A DNA stretch of 64,000 nt from JBCBDX01 sp039822005. Lineage in GTDB: Bacteria > Pseudomonadota > Alphaproteobacteria > Rhizobiales > Rhizobiaceae. Positions within the stretch are counted from its first letter, which is position 1, and every line of letters begins with the position of its first letter. Position numbers and translations under genes: made by a program. The notes below the pieces were generated by a model that saw only the letters and a program-made list of their open reading frames with translations, did no database searches and had not been told where the DNA came from. The stretch lies in NCBI GenBank assembly GCA_039822005.1, contig JBCBMZ010000002.1, forward strand, positions 124,001-188,000. Reading direction: 5' to 3'. Shown here in pieces: positions 44,347-52,286 of this stretch.

Positions 44347-44838
44347 TTACAGGCTAACAAGCAATACCGCAGCTATCGTTGCTATCACATTGCCGCCGAA
44401 AATGAGCGCAGCGGGATTAAACGTAGTTGGCGTGACCGGCGTTTGCGCAAGCGATGCCAACTCGCTTGGTGCCTCGATAACACGAGCACAAATTGGTTCT
44501 GTCGATCCGGCCGGCTGTGATAAGACCAACGTCTGCAAGTCGCCCAGCTCTACGGAGCAGCCTCCAGTCAAAAGAACTGAAGCGCTGGAACGCGTACCCG
44601 AAATCACTTCTGCGGGAGACAAAAACTGAACACCCGCTGTGACCGGTACAAATCCCTCAGGAGCTGAAACAAGAACTTGCCCCGATGTTTCTGTAAATAC
44701 ACCTCCGCCACCAGCAGGAGCGATACACCCGCACTGAGAAAACACGGAATCTTCCGAGATCACGGATTGGTCTTGCGCCAATGCTGCTATGCTAGCACTG
44801 ATACAAAGGGATGCAGTCAGTATTAATTGCTTAAGCAC
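44347..44838 (-). CDS. Small secreted/membrane-anchored protein at head of polysaccharide operon
   Basis: A 163-residue product with a Sec signal peptide (LKQLILTASLCISASIAALAQ, cleaved near AALAQ). The middle is Ser/Thr/Gly/Val-rich with four cysteines (CGCIAPAGGGG, GGCSVELGD, CARVIEA), and the C-terminus has a membrane helix (ALIFGGNVIATIAAVLLVSL). The start is GTG with AGGGCG about 5 bases upstream. It is the first gene of the operon. Function unknown; it may be an envelope or export accessory. Confidence 0.7.
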   Translation of the reverse strand: MLKQLILTASLCISASIAALAQDQSVISEDSVFSQCGCIAPAGGGGVFTETSGQVLVSAPEGFVPVTAGVQFLSPAEVISGTRSSASVLLTGGCSVELGDLQTLVLSQPAGSTEPICARVIEAPSELASLAQTPVTPTTFNPAALIFGGNVIATIAAVLLVSL

Positions 44839-45012
44839 TTTTTCGCCCTGCAGGAGGAACTCTTTGATTGTGGCCCATTAACAGCGTGATCACTGGTTGT
44901 CACGCATATTTGGCACAAATTTGACTATAAATCCTTAAATGAGAGCAAGGTGGTGCACGCAAACCACATTTCGCAAAACACTGGCCCATAGTTTCTTTTT
45001 ATCCGGTACGAA

Positions 45013-45336
45013 TCACTCCGCAGGGAAGCGTTCTTTCCCGCAGGTGTTTGTCCTGAACATAATAGGCGTAAACGTCCCTTCGATCAGAAACGAAAGCCCA
45101 AGGCGGGCGCCGATGGCTATCGAGACCATCGTAATTGGAGCTGACAATGATAGGGTCGACATGGCCGATACGCCTTGTCCGATGGTACATCCCAACGCAA
45201 AAACCCCGCCGGTTCCCATCAAGAAAGCGCCAGCCAGATGTCTGCCAAGTTCACGCGCGTCGTCGCAGGCTTCCCAGCGCATATCATCGGCTTTCCATGC
45301 GGCAAACGCTGCGCCGACAAAGACGCGTCCCAGCAA
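45013..45336 (-). pseudogene. Truncated YeeE/YedE-family sulfur transporter
   Basis: The frame LLGRVFVGAAFAAWKADDMR, HLAGAFLMGTGGVFALGCTI, GQGVSAMSTLSLSAPITM and IAIGARLGLSFLIEG matches the C-terminal part of a YeeE/YedE (DUF395) membrane protein, which imports thiosulfate or related sulfur compounds. The N-terminal helices are absent: upstream in the same frame the homology stops and another ORF begins on the plus strand. It is a 5'-truncated remnant beside the persulfide module, where such a transporter is normally encoded. Confidence 0.65.
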
Positions 45337-45342
45337 GGTGAC

Positions 45343-45639
45343 ATGCCGAAGTCTGGTTTCTCGGCAAACAGTCAGGCAAAGGTCTGCGCGAACGCCGTTC
45401 GCGGTGCGCTCACCGATAGCCGCGTGTTCCCTGCGAAATTCGCCAACACATGCTGGTCACTCATCGCGCCAAACGACGGAGTCAAAGTTGGTGCGACGTA
45501 TGAGGCAACCGACGAGAAAATTGCCAAAGTCGACGGCTTTATTTCGCAAACGGGTGAAACCGCGGAAGTCCGCAAGGCGACTTACCAAGAGTCTGAGGGC
45601 TGGTACACCGGTATCACCAACGACATGCTTTTGTCGTAG
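45343..45639 (+). CDS. Small hypothetical protein
   Basis: A 98-residue ORF beginning at ATG with AAGG four bases upstream, ending TGITNDMLLS. Composition is ordinary; the C-terminal half (EATDEKIAKVDGFI then VRKATYQESEGWYTGI) looks like a soluble domain. I recognise no family. A strong rho-independent terminator follows 28 bp later in the same direction, which supports real expression. The reading frame is open upstream to 45175, but that part overlaps the YeeE remnant in antisense. Confidence 0.45.
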   Translation: MPKSGFSANSQAKVCANAVRGALTDSRVFPAKFANTCWSLIAPNDGVKVGATYEATDEKIAKVDGFISQTGETAEVRKATYQESEGWYTGITNDMLLS

Positions 45640-45667
45640 AGCGACCGGAAATCCATTGCTGATGAAG

Positions 45668-45696
45668 ACGCACGCCAACAGGCGTGCGTTTTTTTT
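45668..45696 (+). terminator. Rho-independent terminator
   Basis: A perfect 9-bp stem ACGCACGCC/GGCGTGCGT with loop AACA is followed by seven T residues. It ends the small gene 45343-45639 on the plus strand. Confidence 0.85.
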
Positions 45697-45780
45697 GTGC
45701 GTTTAGCAGCCAATTTTCTCGGACAAGTTACGGCCCGTTTGCGACCATTGAAATCATTTCCGGAAATTGTCTTGTTTTTT

Positions 45781-45829
45781 GTCCGATGTCCGATGTCCGA
45801 TGTCCGATGTCCGATGTCCGATGTCCGAA
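45781..45829. repeat. 7-bp tandem repeat (GTCCGAT)x7
   Basis: Six exact copies of GTCCGAT followed by a seventh ending GTCCGAA, in a non-coding 330-bp stretch between the terminator at 45696 and the short ORF at 45969. The downstream bases (GTTCCGGACATT...) keep a related TTCCGGAC/TCCGGA theme. Copy number of such a repeat could vary by slippage. Confidence 0.9.
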
Positions 45830-45968
45830 GTTCCGGACATTCCCGTTCGGAAATCCAGACATTTCGTGGAAGCTGAACAGTCTAAAAATCTGGTAACATG
45901 TTGAAAATAATAGATTTTATGTTTCTCGCACGCTCCCTGTCATGCGTATGGCAATCAAGGAGTTCTCC

Positions 45969-46139
45969 ATGCCAACGGATACAAATCTCGCAATTTTGTT
46001 AGCGATCGCTTTTGTCGGCTCGATTGCAAGCTTTGCCCTCTTGCCGCGTATCGGGAAAGCGACGGGTCCCGTCGCCGCGAATTGCGCAACCGCATCGAGC
46101 GCGCCGTTGCTCTCATGGAGACGCCAATGCTACAAGTAG
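45969..46139 (+). CDS. Short ORF with a membrane helix, probably a truncated gene start
   Basis: A 56-residue frame with strong SD AAGGAG 6 bases before ATG. The first 32 residues (MPTDTNLAILLAIAFVGSIA, then SFALLPRIGKAT) look like a genuine N-terminal membrane helix; the rest is out-of-frame reading of the regulator fragment that follows. I infer a deletion joined the 5' end of a small membrane-protein gene to the 3' end of the regulator near 46050-46070. Confidence 0.4.
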   Translation: MPTDTNLAILLAIAFVGSIASFALLPRIGKATGPVAANCATASSAPLLSWRRQCYK

Positions 46140-46366
46140 CCGATGTCTTTCCGGATATAGACAATCGCAGCTGCGCCGCGGATGTGGTGAAACCGATCGG
46201 CACAATGACACTGGAGGAAGTCCGCCAGGACGCAGAGCGTCGTCACATCGCTGCGGTTTTGGCTGAAACCAACGGGCATTTTCAGGAAACAGCGCATCGA
46301 CTGGGTATTTCCCGCACAACGCTTTGGGAGCGCATGCAAAAACTGGGTCTTCTCCGTGATCGCTAA
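46070..46366 (+). pseudogene. C-terminal Fis-type HTH fragment of a sigma-54-dependent regulator
   Basis: The frame RRRELRNRIERAVALMETPM then LEEVRQDAERRHIAAVLAET, NGHFQETAHRLGISRTTLWE and RMQKLGLL is the end of an NtrC-type activator: the final part of the AAA+ domain (ELRNxIERA) plus the Fis HTH. The receiver or sensor domain and most of the AAA+ module are missing, so it cannot activate sigma-54 polymerase. It lies 600 bp upstream of the persulfide operon; FisR-like activators regulate such genes in other proteobacteria. Confidence 0.7.
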
Positions 46367-46378
46367 AAGAACCGTTTC

Positions 46379-46792
46379 TTAAGGGCCTTCGCACCGAATG
46401 GCAGCAGGTGGATTGGCGGCGATTTTCACAAAACCAATCTGGAGAGGCTCATCGACGCCGTTGTCGAAGCGCAAAACCCTCAGGGACGCCAGTACAATCG
46501 TGGCTTGGGAATCGACCAGGTCGAGATGGATTTCGTCTTCATTGCCTTTGAACTGGACAATGCTGGCCGGCTGATCGGTCAAGTCTGTCCGCGTGGTGAT
46601 TTCGGTCTTGGCCACCCCGACTGTCGCCTCCAGTGCGTTCAGTATCGGGCCGCTACCAAACAGGATTTGTGCTGAAACATCAGTGTCGATTCCCGAACAA
46701 AACAAGCTCGACGTCGCCCAAGCCTGCCCCGAAATCGCACCGGAAAACAAGACCACTAACGCATAGACCCACCGTCGTAACAACATCGCCAA
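46379..46792 (-). CDS. Hypothetical periplasmic protein
   Basis: A 137-residue protein with a Sec signal peptide (LRRWVYALVVLFSGAISGQA, cleavage near AWA). The mature part has two Cys (LFCSGID and AIRCEGP) at its ends, likely a disulfide, and a beta-rich middle. I do not recognise the family. Convergent with the regulator fragment (12-nt gap) and divergent from the sulfur module, with which it may share the operator-like palindrome at 46876. Confidence 0.65.
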   Translation of the reverse strand: MAMLLRRWVYALVVLFSGAISGQAWATSSLFCSGIDTDVSAQILFGSGPILNALEATVGVAKTEITTRTDLTDQPASIVQFKGNEDEIHLDLVDSQATIVLASLRVLRFDNGVDEPLQIGFVKIAANPPAAIRCEGP

Positions 46793-46875
46793 CGCCCCTT
46801 GATACCGTTGATTGAAACAGTATCACAGGCGGCTCCCGGACGCCACGAGCGCTTCTGTTACGTTTTAATGACGTA

Positions 46876-46896
46876 TTTGGTGATCAAGTCACCAAA
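46876..46896. promoter_or_regulatory. Perfect palindrome, candidate operator
   Basis: TTTGGTGA and TCACCAAA form an exact 8-bp inverted repeat with 5-nt spacer TCAAG. It lies between the divergent genes at 46792 and 46951, about 55 nt upstream of the DUF2892 ATG, the right place for a repressor of the sulfur operon. Confidence 0.5.
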
Positions 46897-46950
46897 GCTT
46901 TTCTGCAGTCAGTGTTACAAACCGGTATAACGATTTTTTGGGAGATCAAA

Positions 46951-47160
46951 ATGACGATCAATATGGGAACATTCGACCGGGGCGGGCGCCTTGTGATCGC
47001 CGCGATGCTCACTGTCTTGGCATTTGGTACAAATGTTATTGGCGGCGGTGTGCTGTTCTGGCTCGCCTTGGCCATTGCGGCCATATTTACCGCGACGGCT
47101 TTTGTAGGAAACTGCCCGCTCTATAGGATTGTCGGCTTGAGAACCTGCCGGAACTGCTAA
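46951..47160 (+). CDS. DUF2892 (YgaP-type) inner-membrane protein
   Basis: A 69-residue protein with two membrane helices (LVIAAMLTVLAFGTNVIGGG then FWLALAIAAIFTATAFVG) and the conserved ending NCPLYRIVGLRTC. SD GGGAG is 6 bases before the chosen ATG. The family is the membrane domain of the rhodanese YgaP and occurs as a separate gene in BigR-type sulfide-detoxification operons. First gene of the module. Confidence 0.85.
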   Translation: MTINMGTFDRGGRLVIAAMLTVLAFGTNVIGGGVLFWLALAIAAIFTATAFVGNCPLYRIVGLRTCRNC

Positions 47161-47224
47161 AGCGTCAATTCGGTCAAGGAACCTGAAGGCGACATAACAA
47201 AGCAAAGCTTGAATACAGGAGAAA

Positions 47225-48112
47225 ATGGTGAGCGCATTTCCGGTCAAAATGGACATCGAGCCCGAAGTTCAGGCCTTTTTTGATGAGGCGACCAATACGA
47301 TCAGCTACATCGTAAAAGACCCGTCTTCCAACGCCTGCGCGATTGTCGACAGCGTGATGGATATCGACTACGCGGCGGGTCGGATAACTTATGATCACGC
47401 TGATGAATTGATACGCCAGATTGAGACGCAGGGCTTGAAGCTGGAATGGATTATCGAGACACATGTTCATGCCGATCACCTTTCTGCTGCCCCGTATATT
47501 CAGGAAAAACTGGGCGGGAAAATCGGCATCGGTTCAAAGATCATGGTCGTGCAGGAAACGTTCGGGAAAGTCTTTAATGAAGGCACCGAGTTTCAGCGCG
47601 ACGGGTCGCAATTTGACCGGCTGTTTGAAGATGGTGACACCTATCAAATCGGCTCCATGACGGCTTTTGCGATGTATACGCCGGGCCACACGCCTGCCTG
47701 TATGGTGCACGTGATTGGCAACGCCGCGTTTGTCGGAGACACGCTGTTCATGCCCGATGGCGGGTCTGCACGCGCTGATTTTCCCGGTGGGGATGCCGCA
47801 ACGCTTTATGATTCAATTCAAAAGGTGCTGGCACTGCCCGATCAGATGCGGCTTTTCATGTGCCACGACTACGGGCCAAATGGGCGCGATATTCAGTGGG
47901 AGACCACGGTGGGTGAGGAGAAGGTTCACAATATCCATGTCGGCGGTGGCAAATCAAAGGAAGAGTTCGTCAAGTTTCGCACCGAGCGCGATGCGCAACT
48001 CGGCATGCCCAAACTGATCATCCCGTCGCTGCAGGTGAACATGCGGGCCGGTGAAGTCCCAACTGACCAAGATGGCAACCCGATGCTCAAGGTGCCGGTT
48101 AACGGCCTGTAG
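47225..48112 (+). CDS. Persulfide dioxygenase-like metallo-beta-lactamase fold protein
   Basis: A 295-residue MBL-fold hydrolase of the ETHE1/Blh branch. Metal ligands are seen in THVHADHLSAA (about residues 79-89), YTPGHTPACMVHV, GDTLFMPDGGSARADFP (about 172) and CHDYGPNGRD (about 213). The segment GGSARADFPGGDA is typical of the persulfide dioxygenase Blh group, which oxidises glutathione persulfide to sulfite. AGGAG precedes the ATG. The N-terminal DUF442 domain that is fused in many Blh proteins is here a separate gene at 48567. Confidence 0.9.
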   Translation: MVSAFPVKMDIEPEVQAFFDEATNTISYIVKDPSSNACAIVDSVMDIDYAAGRITYDHADELIRQIETQGLKLEWIIETHVHADHLSAAPYIQEKLGGKIGIGSKIMVVQETFGKVFNEGTEFQRDGSQFDRLFEDGDTYQIGSMTAFAMYTPGHTPACMVHVIGNAAFVGDTLFMPDGGSARADFPGGDAATLYDSIQKVLALPDQMRLFMCHDYGPNGRDIQWETTVGEEKVHNIHVGGGKSKEEFVKFRTERDAQLGMPKLIIPSLQVNMRAGEVPTDQDGNPMLKVPVNGL

Positions 48113-48126
48113 TAAGGATCTAAACA

Positions 48127-48555
48127 ATGAAGCCTTTTGTGCTCTTGGCCGCTACCTTAATGGCGGTGGCCCCGGCTATTGCCCAAAACAACCAGCCCGG
48201 CGCCCATTTTGTCGAAAACTGGGACATTGATGACGATGGTGCTGTCAGTGTCGAAGACATTAAAAACCGTCGGGCGGACGTATTTTTTACCTTCGATGCC
48301 GACGAAAATGGCGTTCTCGATGCCAAGGAGTATGTCGAGTTCGACGCAGCCCGCGCCGCCGACATGGAAAATAATGCGGGACATGGCAAAGGCATGCGTC
48401 GCGCGTCGCAAGGCATGACGCTGGTGTTCAACGATAGTGACGAAAATGGCGAAGTCTCACGCAACGAGTTCTTGGATCATTCCGGAGATTGGTTTGCGAT
48501 GCTTGATCGGAACGGGGACGGCGTTGTGACAACAGCTGACTACGGTCGCCAATAG
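48127..48555 (+). CDS. Secreted EF-hand calcium-binding protein
   Basis: A 142-residue protein with a Sec signal peptide (LLAATLMAVAPAIAQ) and four EF-hand loops: DIDDDGAVSVED, DADENGVLDAKE, DSDENGEVSRNE and DRNGDGVVTTAD. It has the EF-hand form often found in alphaproteobacterial periplasmic proteins. It lies 14 nt downstream of the dioxygenase gene and 11 nt upstream of the sulfur transferase, so is in the operon; why a calcium-binding periplasmic protein sits in a sulfur operon is unclear. Confidence 0.85.
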   Translation: MKPFVLLAATLMAVAPAIAQNNQPGAHFVENWDIDDDGAVSVEDIKNRRADVFFTFDADENGVLDAKEYVEFDAARAADMENNAGHGKGMRRASQGMTLVFNDSDENGEVSRNEFLDHSGDWFAMLDRNGDGVVTTADYGRQ

Positions 48556-48566
48556 GGAGCAAGCAG

Positions 48567-49007
48567 ATGGAACTGAAGAAAATCTCATCCAATTTTTTCG
48601 TGAGCCCGCAGATCACGCCTGAAGACATACCGGCGATCGCCGACGAAGGGTTTCGCACGATCATCTGCAACCGTCCTGATGGCGAAGGCCCTGACCAGCA
48701 GCCTTTTGCCGAGATCGAAGCGGCAGCCAAGGCGGCCGGATTGGAGACGCATTACGTGCCTGTCCAGTCCGGCATGGTCAAAGATGAAGATGTGGACGCG
48801 TTCGGTGAAAAGTGGCAAGCACTGCCCGGTCCCGTGCTGGCCTATTGCCGGACCGGCAAACGCTCGGCAATGCTATGGTCGCTCCATGCAGCCGACAAGC
48901 AGTCGCCGCGCGAAATCCTTGCCGCTACAAGCGCTGCCGGTTTTGACTTGAGCGCTGCTACCGAGCGTATCGCCAACGGCGGCAAATCGTCGACATTGTC
49001 AGCGTAG
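48567..49007 (+). CDS. TIGR01244/DUF442 sulfur transferase-phosphatase
   Basis: A 146-residue protein of the Blh N-terminal family with a dual-specificity phosphatase-like fold. It begins ELKKISSNFFVSPQITPEDI and has the P-loop AYCRTGKRSAMLW with catalytic Cys near residue 94. The family acts as a sulfur transferase or rhodanese in persulfide metabolism. It is encoded separately from the dioxygenase; the two are fused in many other bacteria. Confidence 0.9.
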   Translation: MELKKISSNFFVSPQITPEDIPAIADEGFRTIICNRPDGEGPDQQPFAEIEAAAKAAGLETHYVPVQSGMVKDEDVDAFGEKWQALPGPVLAYCRTGKRSAMLWSLHAADKQSPREILAATSAAGFDLSAATERIANGGKSSTLSA

Positions 49008-49127
49008 TGCCAGCAGCACCGGCAATCATTAGTTTGGAATTTCAGTTGCGCATGCCCTCCCATTGTGCGCGATGACTGGCGGGTGAGGCCTTTGTGCTTC
49101 GTTCGCCTCTTTTTACGGACCAACAAA

Positions 49128-50843
49128 ATGATCAACCAACTACGCCGCTACGTGCCTGTCCTTGATTGGGGGCGCCAGTACAACCGAACGGCCTTTTCCA
49201 ATGACATGATTGCGGCGGTAATCGTGACGATCATGCTTATCCCGCAATCGCTGGCCTATGCGCTTCTAGCGGGGCTGCCGCCGGAGACGGGCATTTATGC
49301 CTCCATCGCCCCGATTATGATCTATGCCATCTTTGGGACCAGCCGCGCTCTGGCCGTCGGTCCAGTTGCTATCGTCTCTTTGTTGACAGCGTCGGCGGTC
49401 GGGCAGGTAGCGGAGCAGGGAACGGCCGGTTACGTGGTTGCCGCGCTGACATTAGCCTTTCTGTCTGGCGGTATGCTGGTGCTAATGGGCGTTTTCCGGC
49501 TGGGTTTTTTGGCCAACTTCTTGAGCCACCCGGTGATTGCGGGTTTCATCACGGCCTCCGGCGTTTTGATTGCCACCAGTCAACTCAAGCACATTTTGGG
49601 TGTTAGCGCCCATGGGCACACATTGCCGGAGATGCTTGGTTCAATTTTCACACATCTCAATGAAGTGAACTGGATCACGCTTGCGATCGGCGTTTCTGCC
49701 ACCGCGTTTCTGTTCTGGGTGCGCAAGAATTTGAAGCCGACATTGCTGCGTCTCGGTGTGCCCAAGCTTTTGTCTGACATTTTGACGAAGGCCGGGCCGG
49801 TTGGCGCGGTGGTCGTCACAACATTGGCTGTTTGGCTGTTTGGTTTGTCAGACCGCGGGGTGCAGATCGTCGGCGAGGTTCCGCAAAGCCTGCCGCCTTT
49901 GACGCTCCCTGACTTCTCTATAAGCTTGTTGAACGCACTGTTTGTGCCCGCGCTTTTGATATCGGTTATTGGATTTGTCGAATCCGTCTCGGTTGCACAA
50001 ACCCTTGCAGCCAAAAAGCGTCAGCGCATTGATCCCGACCAGGAACTGATCGGCCTTGGTGCTGCCAATCTGGGCGCTGCCTTTTCAGGCGGCTATCCGG
50101 TTACCGGTGGTTTTGCGCGGTCGGTTGTGAACTTTGATGCCGGTGCCGAGACGCCGGCAGCGGGTGCATTCACAGCGATCGGTTTAGGCATCGCAGCCAT
50201 CGCATTAACTCCCTTGATTTACTATCTGCCAAACGCAACCTTGGCAGCAACCATCATCGTTGCCGTCTTGAGCCTCGTTGATCTGTCCATCTTGCAAAAA
50301 ACCTGGCGTTTTTCGCGCACCGATTTCACAGCGGTTGCGTCGACTATCCTCTTAACGCTCGGCTTCGGGGTTGAGGCGGGGGTCGCAACGGGCGTCATCA
50401 TATCCGTGGTCCTGCACCTTTACAAAACGTCACGGCCCCATGTGGCCGAAGTCGGACTGGTGCCGAAAACCCAGCACTTTCGAAACATTTTACGGCACAA
50501 TGTAGAGACCGATCCGAAGCTTTTGTCGCTTCGTGTTGATGAAAGCCTCTATTTCGTCAACGCGCGATTTCTTGAAGATCTTGTCCAAAAGCGGGTCACC
50601 GAAGGGTGCGCGATCAAAGATGTCGTGCTGATCTTTTCTGCGGTCAATGAGGTGGATTACTCCGCGCTGGAGAGCTTGGAGGCGATCAACCTGCGCTTGA
50701 AAGACATGGGCGTCGGCTTTCATTTGTCCGAAGTCAAAGGCCCAGTCATGGACAAACTGCAACGATCGCACCTGATAAATGACCTAAATGGTGATGTGTT
50801 CCTGTCGCACTATGATGCCTGGCAGAGGTTGTCGGGGTCGTAG
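49128..50843 (+). CDS. SulP-family anion transporter with STAS domain
   Basis: A 571-residue inner-membrane permease. The membrane part starts NRTAFSNDMIAAVIVTIMLI, with PQSLAYALLAGLPPETGIYA as the SulP signature; GLGAANLGAAFSGGYPVTGG follows. The last 130 residues form a STAS domain (SLRVDESLYFVNARFLED). It probably exports sulfite or sulfate produced by the dioxygenase, or imports sulfate for PAPS; inference. I chose the Met at 49128 over one 21 codons earlier because the latter lacks homology. Confidence 0.92.
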   Translation: MINQLRRYVPVLDWGRQYNRTAFSNDMIAAVIVTIMLIPQSLAYALLAGLPPETGIYASIAPIMIYAIFGTSRALAVGPVAIVSLLTASAVGQVAEQGTAGYVVAALTLAFLSGGMLVLMGVFRLGFLANFLSHPVIAGFITASGVLIATSQLKHILGVSAHGHTLPEMLGSIFTHLNEVNWITLAIGVSATAFLFWVRKNLKPTLLRLGVPKLLSDILTKAGPVGAVVVTTLAVWLFGLSDRGVQIVGEVPQSLPPLTLPDFSISLLNALFVPALLISVIGFVESVSVAQTLAAKKRQRIDPDQELIGLGAANLGAAFSGGYPVTGGFARSVVNFDAGAETPAAGAFTAIGLGIAAIALTPLIYYLPNATLAATIIVAVLSLVDLSILQKTWRFSRTDFTAVASTILLTLGFGVEAGVATGVIISVVLHLYKTSRPHVAEVGLVPKTQHFRNILRHNVETDPKLLSLRVDESLYFVNARFLEDLVQKRVTEGCAIKDVVLIFSAVNEVDYSALESLEAINLRLKDMGVGFHLSEVKGPVMDKLQRSHLINDLNGDVFLSHYDAWQRLSGS

Positions 50844-51004
50844 GGGAGCCGCAGACCAACCGCAAAAGCTGAATTTCATGCTTCTTAACGACAACGGAGA
50901 AAAATGCTCACATTTGTGTCAAAAATAACTAATATGTGGAAGCTTGTGTGTCTTTCATGTGAAAACATTCTTGGCTATCTAGAGCTTTTTTCGTAGGCGT
51001 TTTC

Positions 51005-52171
51005 ATGAATATTCTTCGTATTGTTCTGTCCGGCATGTTGCTTTTGGCGCTGTTCGGCTGTGGCGGTGGCCAGTCCCATATTATCGGTTTTGGTGAATCG
51101 GTATTTGCGACGCAGGCCAATCTAGCCAATACCCGCCACCGAATATTGATAGCGACAACACGTGCACCGTCAGATGACCCACGCGAATTCTTTTCTGGCG
51201 AGCGCGCGTCGTCCCTGTCGCTGGGGTATGTTGATGTTGGCGTACCGCCACAGCGCAGTATTGGCGAAATTACACGGCCGCCGGAAGGGCCGCCGAACCC
51301 TGAAACGGATTTCGTGGTTTCCACCCCAGTAATGTATCAGCAAGGGGCCGAACTGAACAAAATCATCCGCGATCAGTTTGGCAATCGGTCGGGTCGGTCA
51401 AACACTGCGTTGGTATTTGTTCACGGCTACAATACCAATTTCAGTTCCGCTGTCCTGCGCATCAGCCAGTTTGTGCACGATACCGGTTATACCGGCATAC
51501 CCATCCTCTTTTCATGGGCTTCTCGTGCCAAGACGGTCGACTATGTTTACGACCTGAACAGCGCTTTGCAGTCACGGTATTATTTGAGCAGGTTTAACCG
51601 CGAGCTTGGCGAAACTGATGTTGATCATATCGCGGTCTTTGCCCACTCAATGGGAAATATGGCGGCACTCGAGTCGCTGCGTATCCTTGAAGACGAACAA
51701 GACGCGACTTTTTGGGATAAGCTGCATGGCGTCGTAATGGCATCGCCCGACGTCGATATCGATCTTTTTACAGAATATCTGCGTCGCATGCCCAGAACCC
51801 GGAATGTGCTGCGGGTTTTCGTGTCCGGTGATGACAGGGCGTTGCGCGTGTCACAGCGGATTGCGGGCGGCCAGTCGCGCGTTGGGGCCACCGACGCACA
51901 ATATCTCAGTGCACTGGGGATTCGCGTCATTGATTTGAGCGATATCGAAACCAACGAACGCTTGAACCACAGCAAATTTGCAGATTCGCCAGAAGTCATC
52001 CGTCTTTTCAGCTTGGCCATGGAGGGGTTGACAGAACGCGACGATGCCCCCGAGGTGGATGGTCGCGTGACCGTTCTGATAGAGCAGGCGCTGCAAAAAT
52101 GTGATCGCGAACTCACACCTGCAGAAATTGAATCATGCGTTCGCGCGGTGCGTGAAAGCGCTGGCGGCTGA
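51005..52171 (+). CDS. DUF900 alpha/beta-hydrolase lipoprotein
   Basis: A 388-residue protein with a lipobox (LLALFGC, lipidated Cys19). The alpha/beta-hydrolase core has ALVFVHGYNTNFSSA, IPILFSWASRAKTVDY, the nucleophile elbow AVFAHSMGNMAA (Ser near residue 215) and DVDIDLFTEYLRR. Length and pattern match DUF900, a family with esterase-like fold and no assigned substrate. It stands alone between the SulP gene and the efflux operon, with gaps of about 160 and 115 bp. Confidence 0.85.
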   Translation: MNILRIVLSGMLLLALFGCGGGQSHIIGFGESVFATQANLANTRHRILIATTRAPSDDPREFFSGERASSLSLGYVDVGVPPQRSIGEITRPPEGPPNPETDFVVSTPVMYQQGAELNKIIRDQFGNRSGRSNTALVFVHGYNTNFSSAVLRISQFVHDTGYTGIPILFSWASRAKTVDYVYDLNSALQSRYYLSRFNRELGETDVDHIAVFAHSMGNMAALESLRILEDEQDATFWDKLHGVVMASPDVDIDLFTEYLRRMPRTRNVLRVFVSGDDRALRVSQRIAGGQSRVGATDAQYLSALGIRVIDLSDIETNERLNHSKFADSPEVIRLFSLAMEGLTERDDAPEVDGRVTVLIEQALQKCDRELTPAEIESCVRAVRESAGG

Positions 52172-52286
52172 CAGTGATTGGTACATGCGTCACGGGGCTG
52201 GCATGGCAGATAAACACTTTAAATACTCGCCATGATGTGATCCGTTGTGGGTGACCGTTCGAACCGGAACAAGAGACATCCACCTC

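Noticed and set aside
44939..45706. Plus-strand ORF of 255 codons
   Set aside because: Low-complexity translation crossing the YeeE remnant (antisense) and out of frame with the terminator-linked ORF at 45343.
45781..45829. CRISPR array
   Set aside because: The unit is only 7 bp with no spacers; it is a simple tandem repeat.
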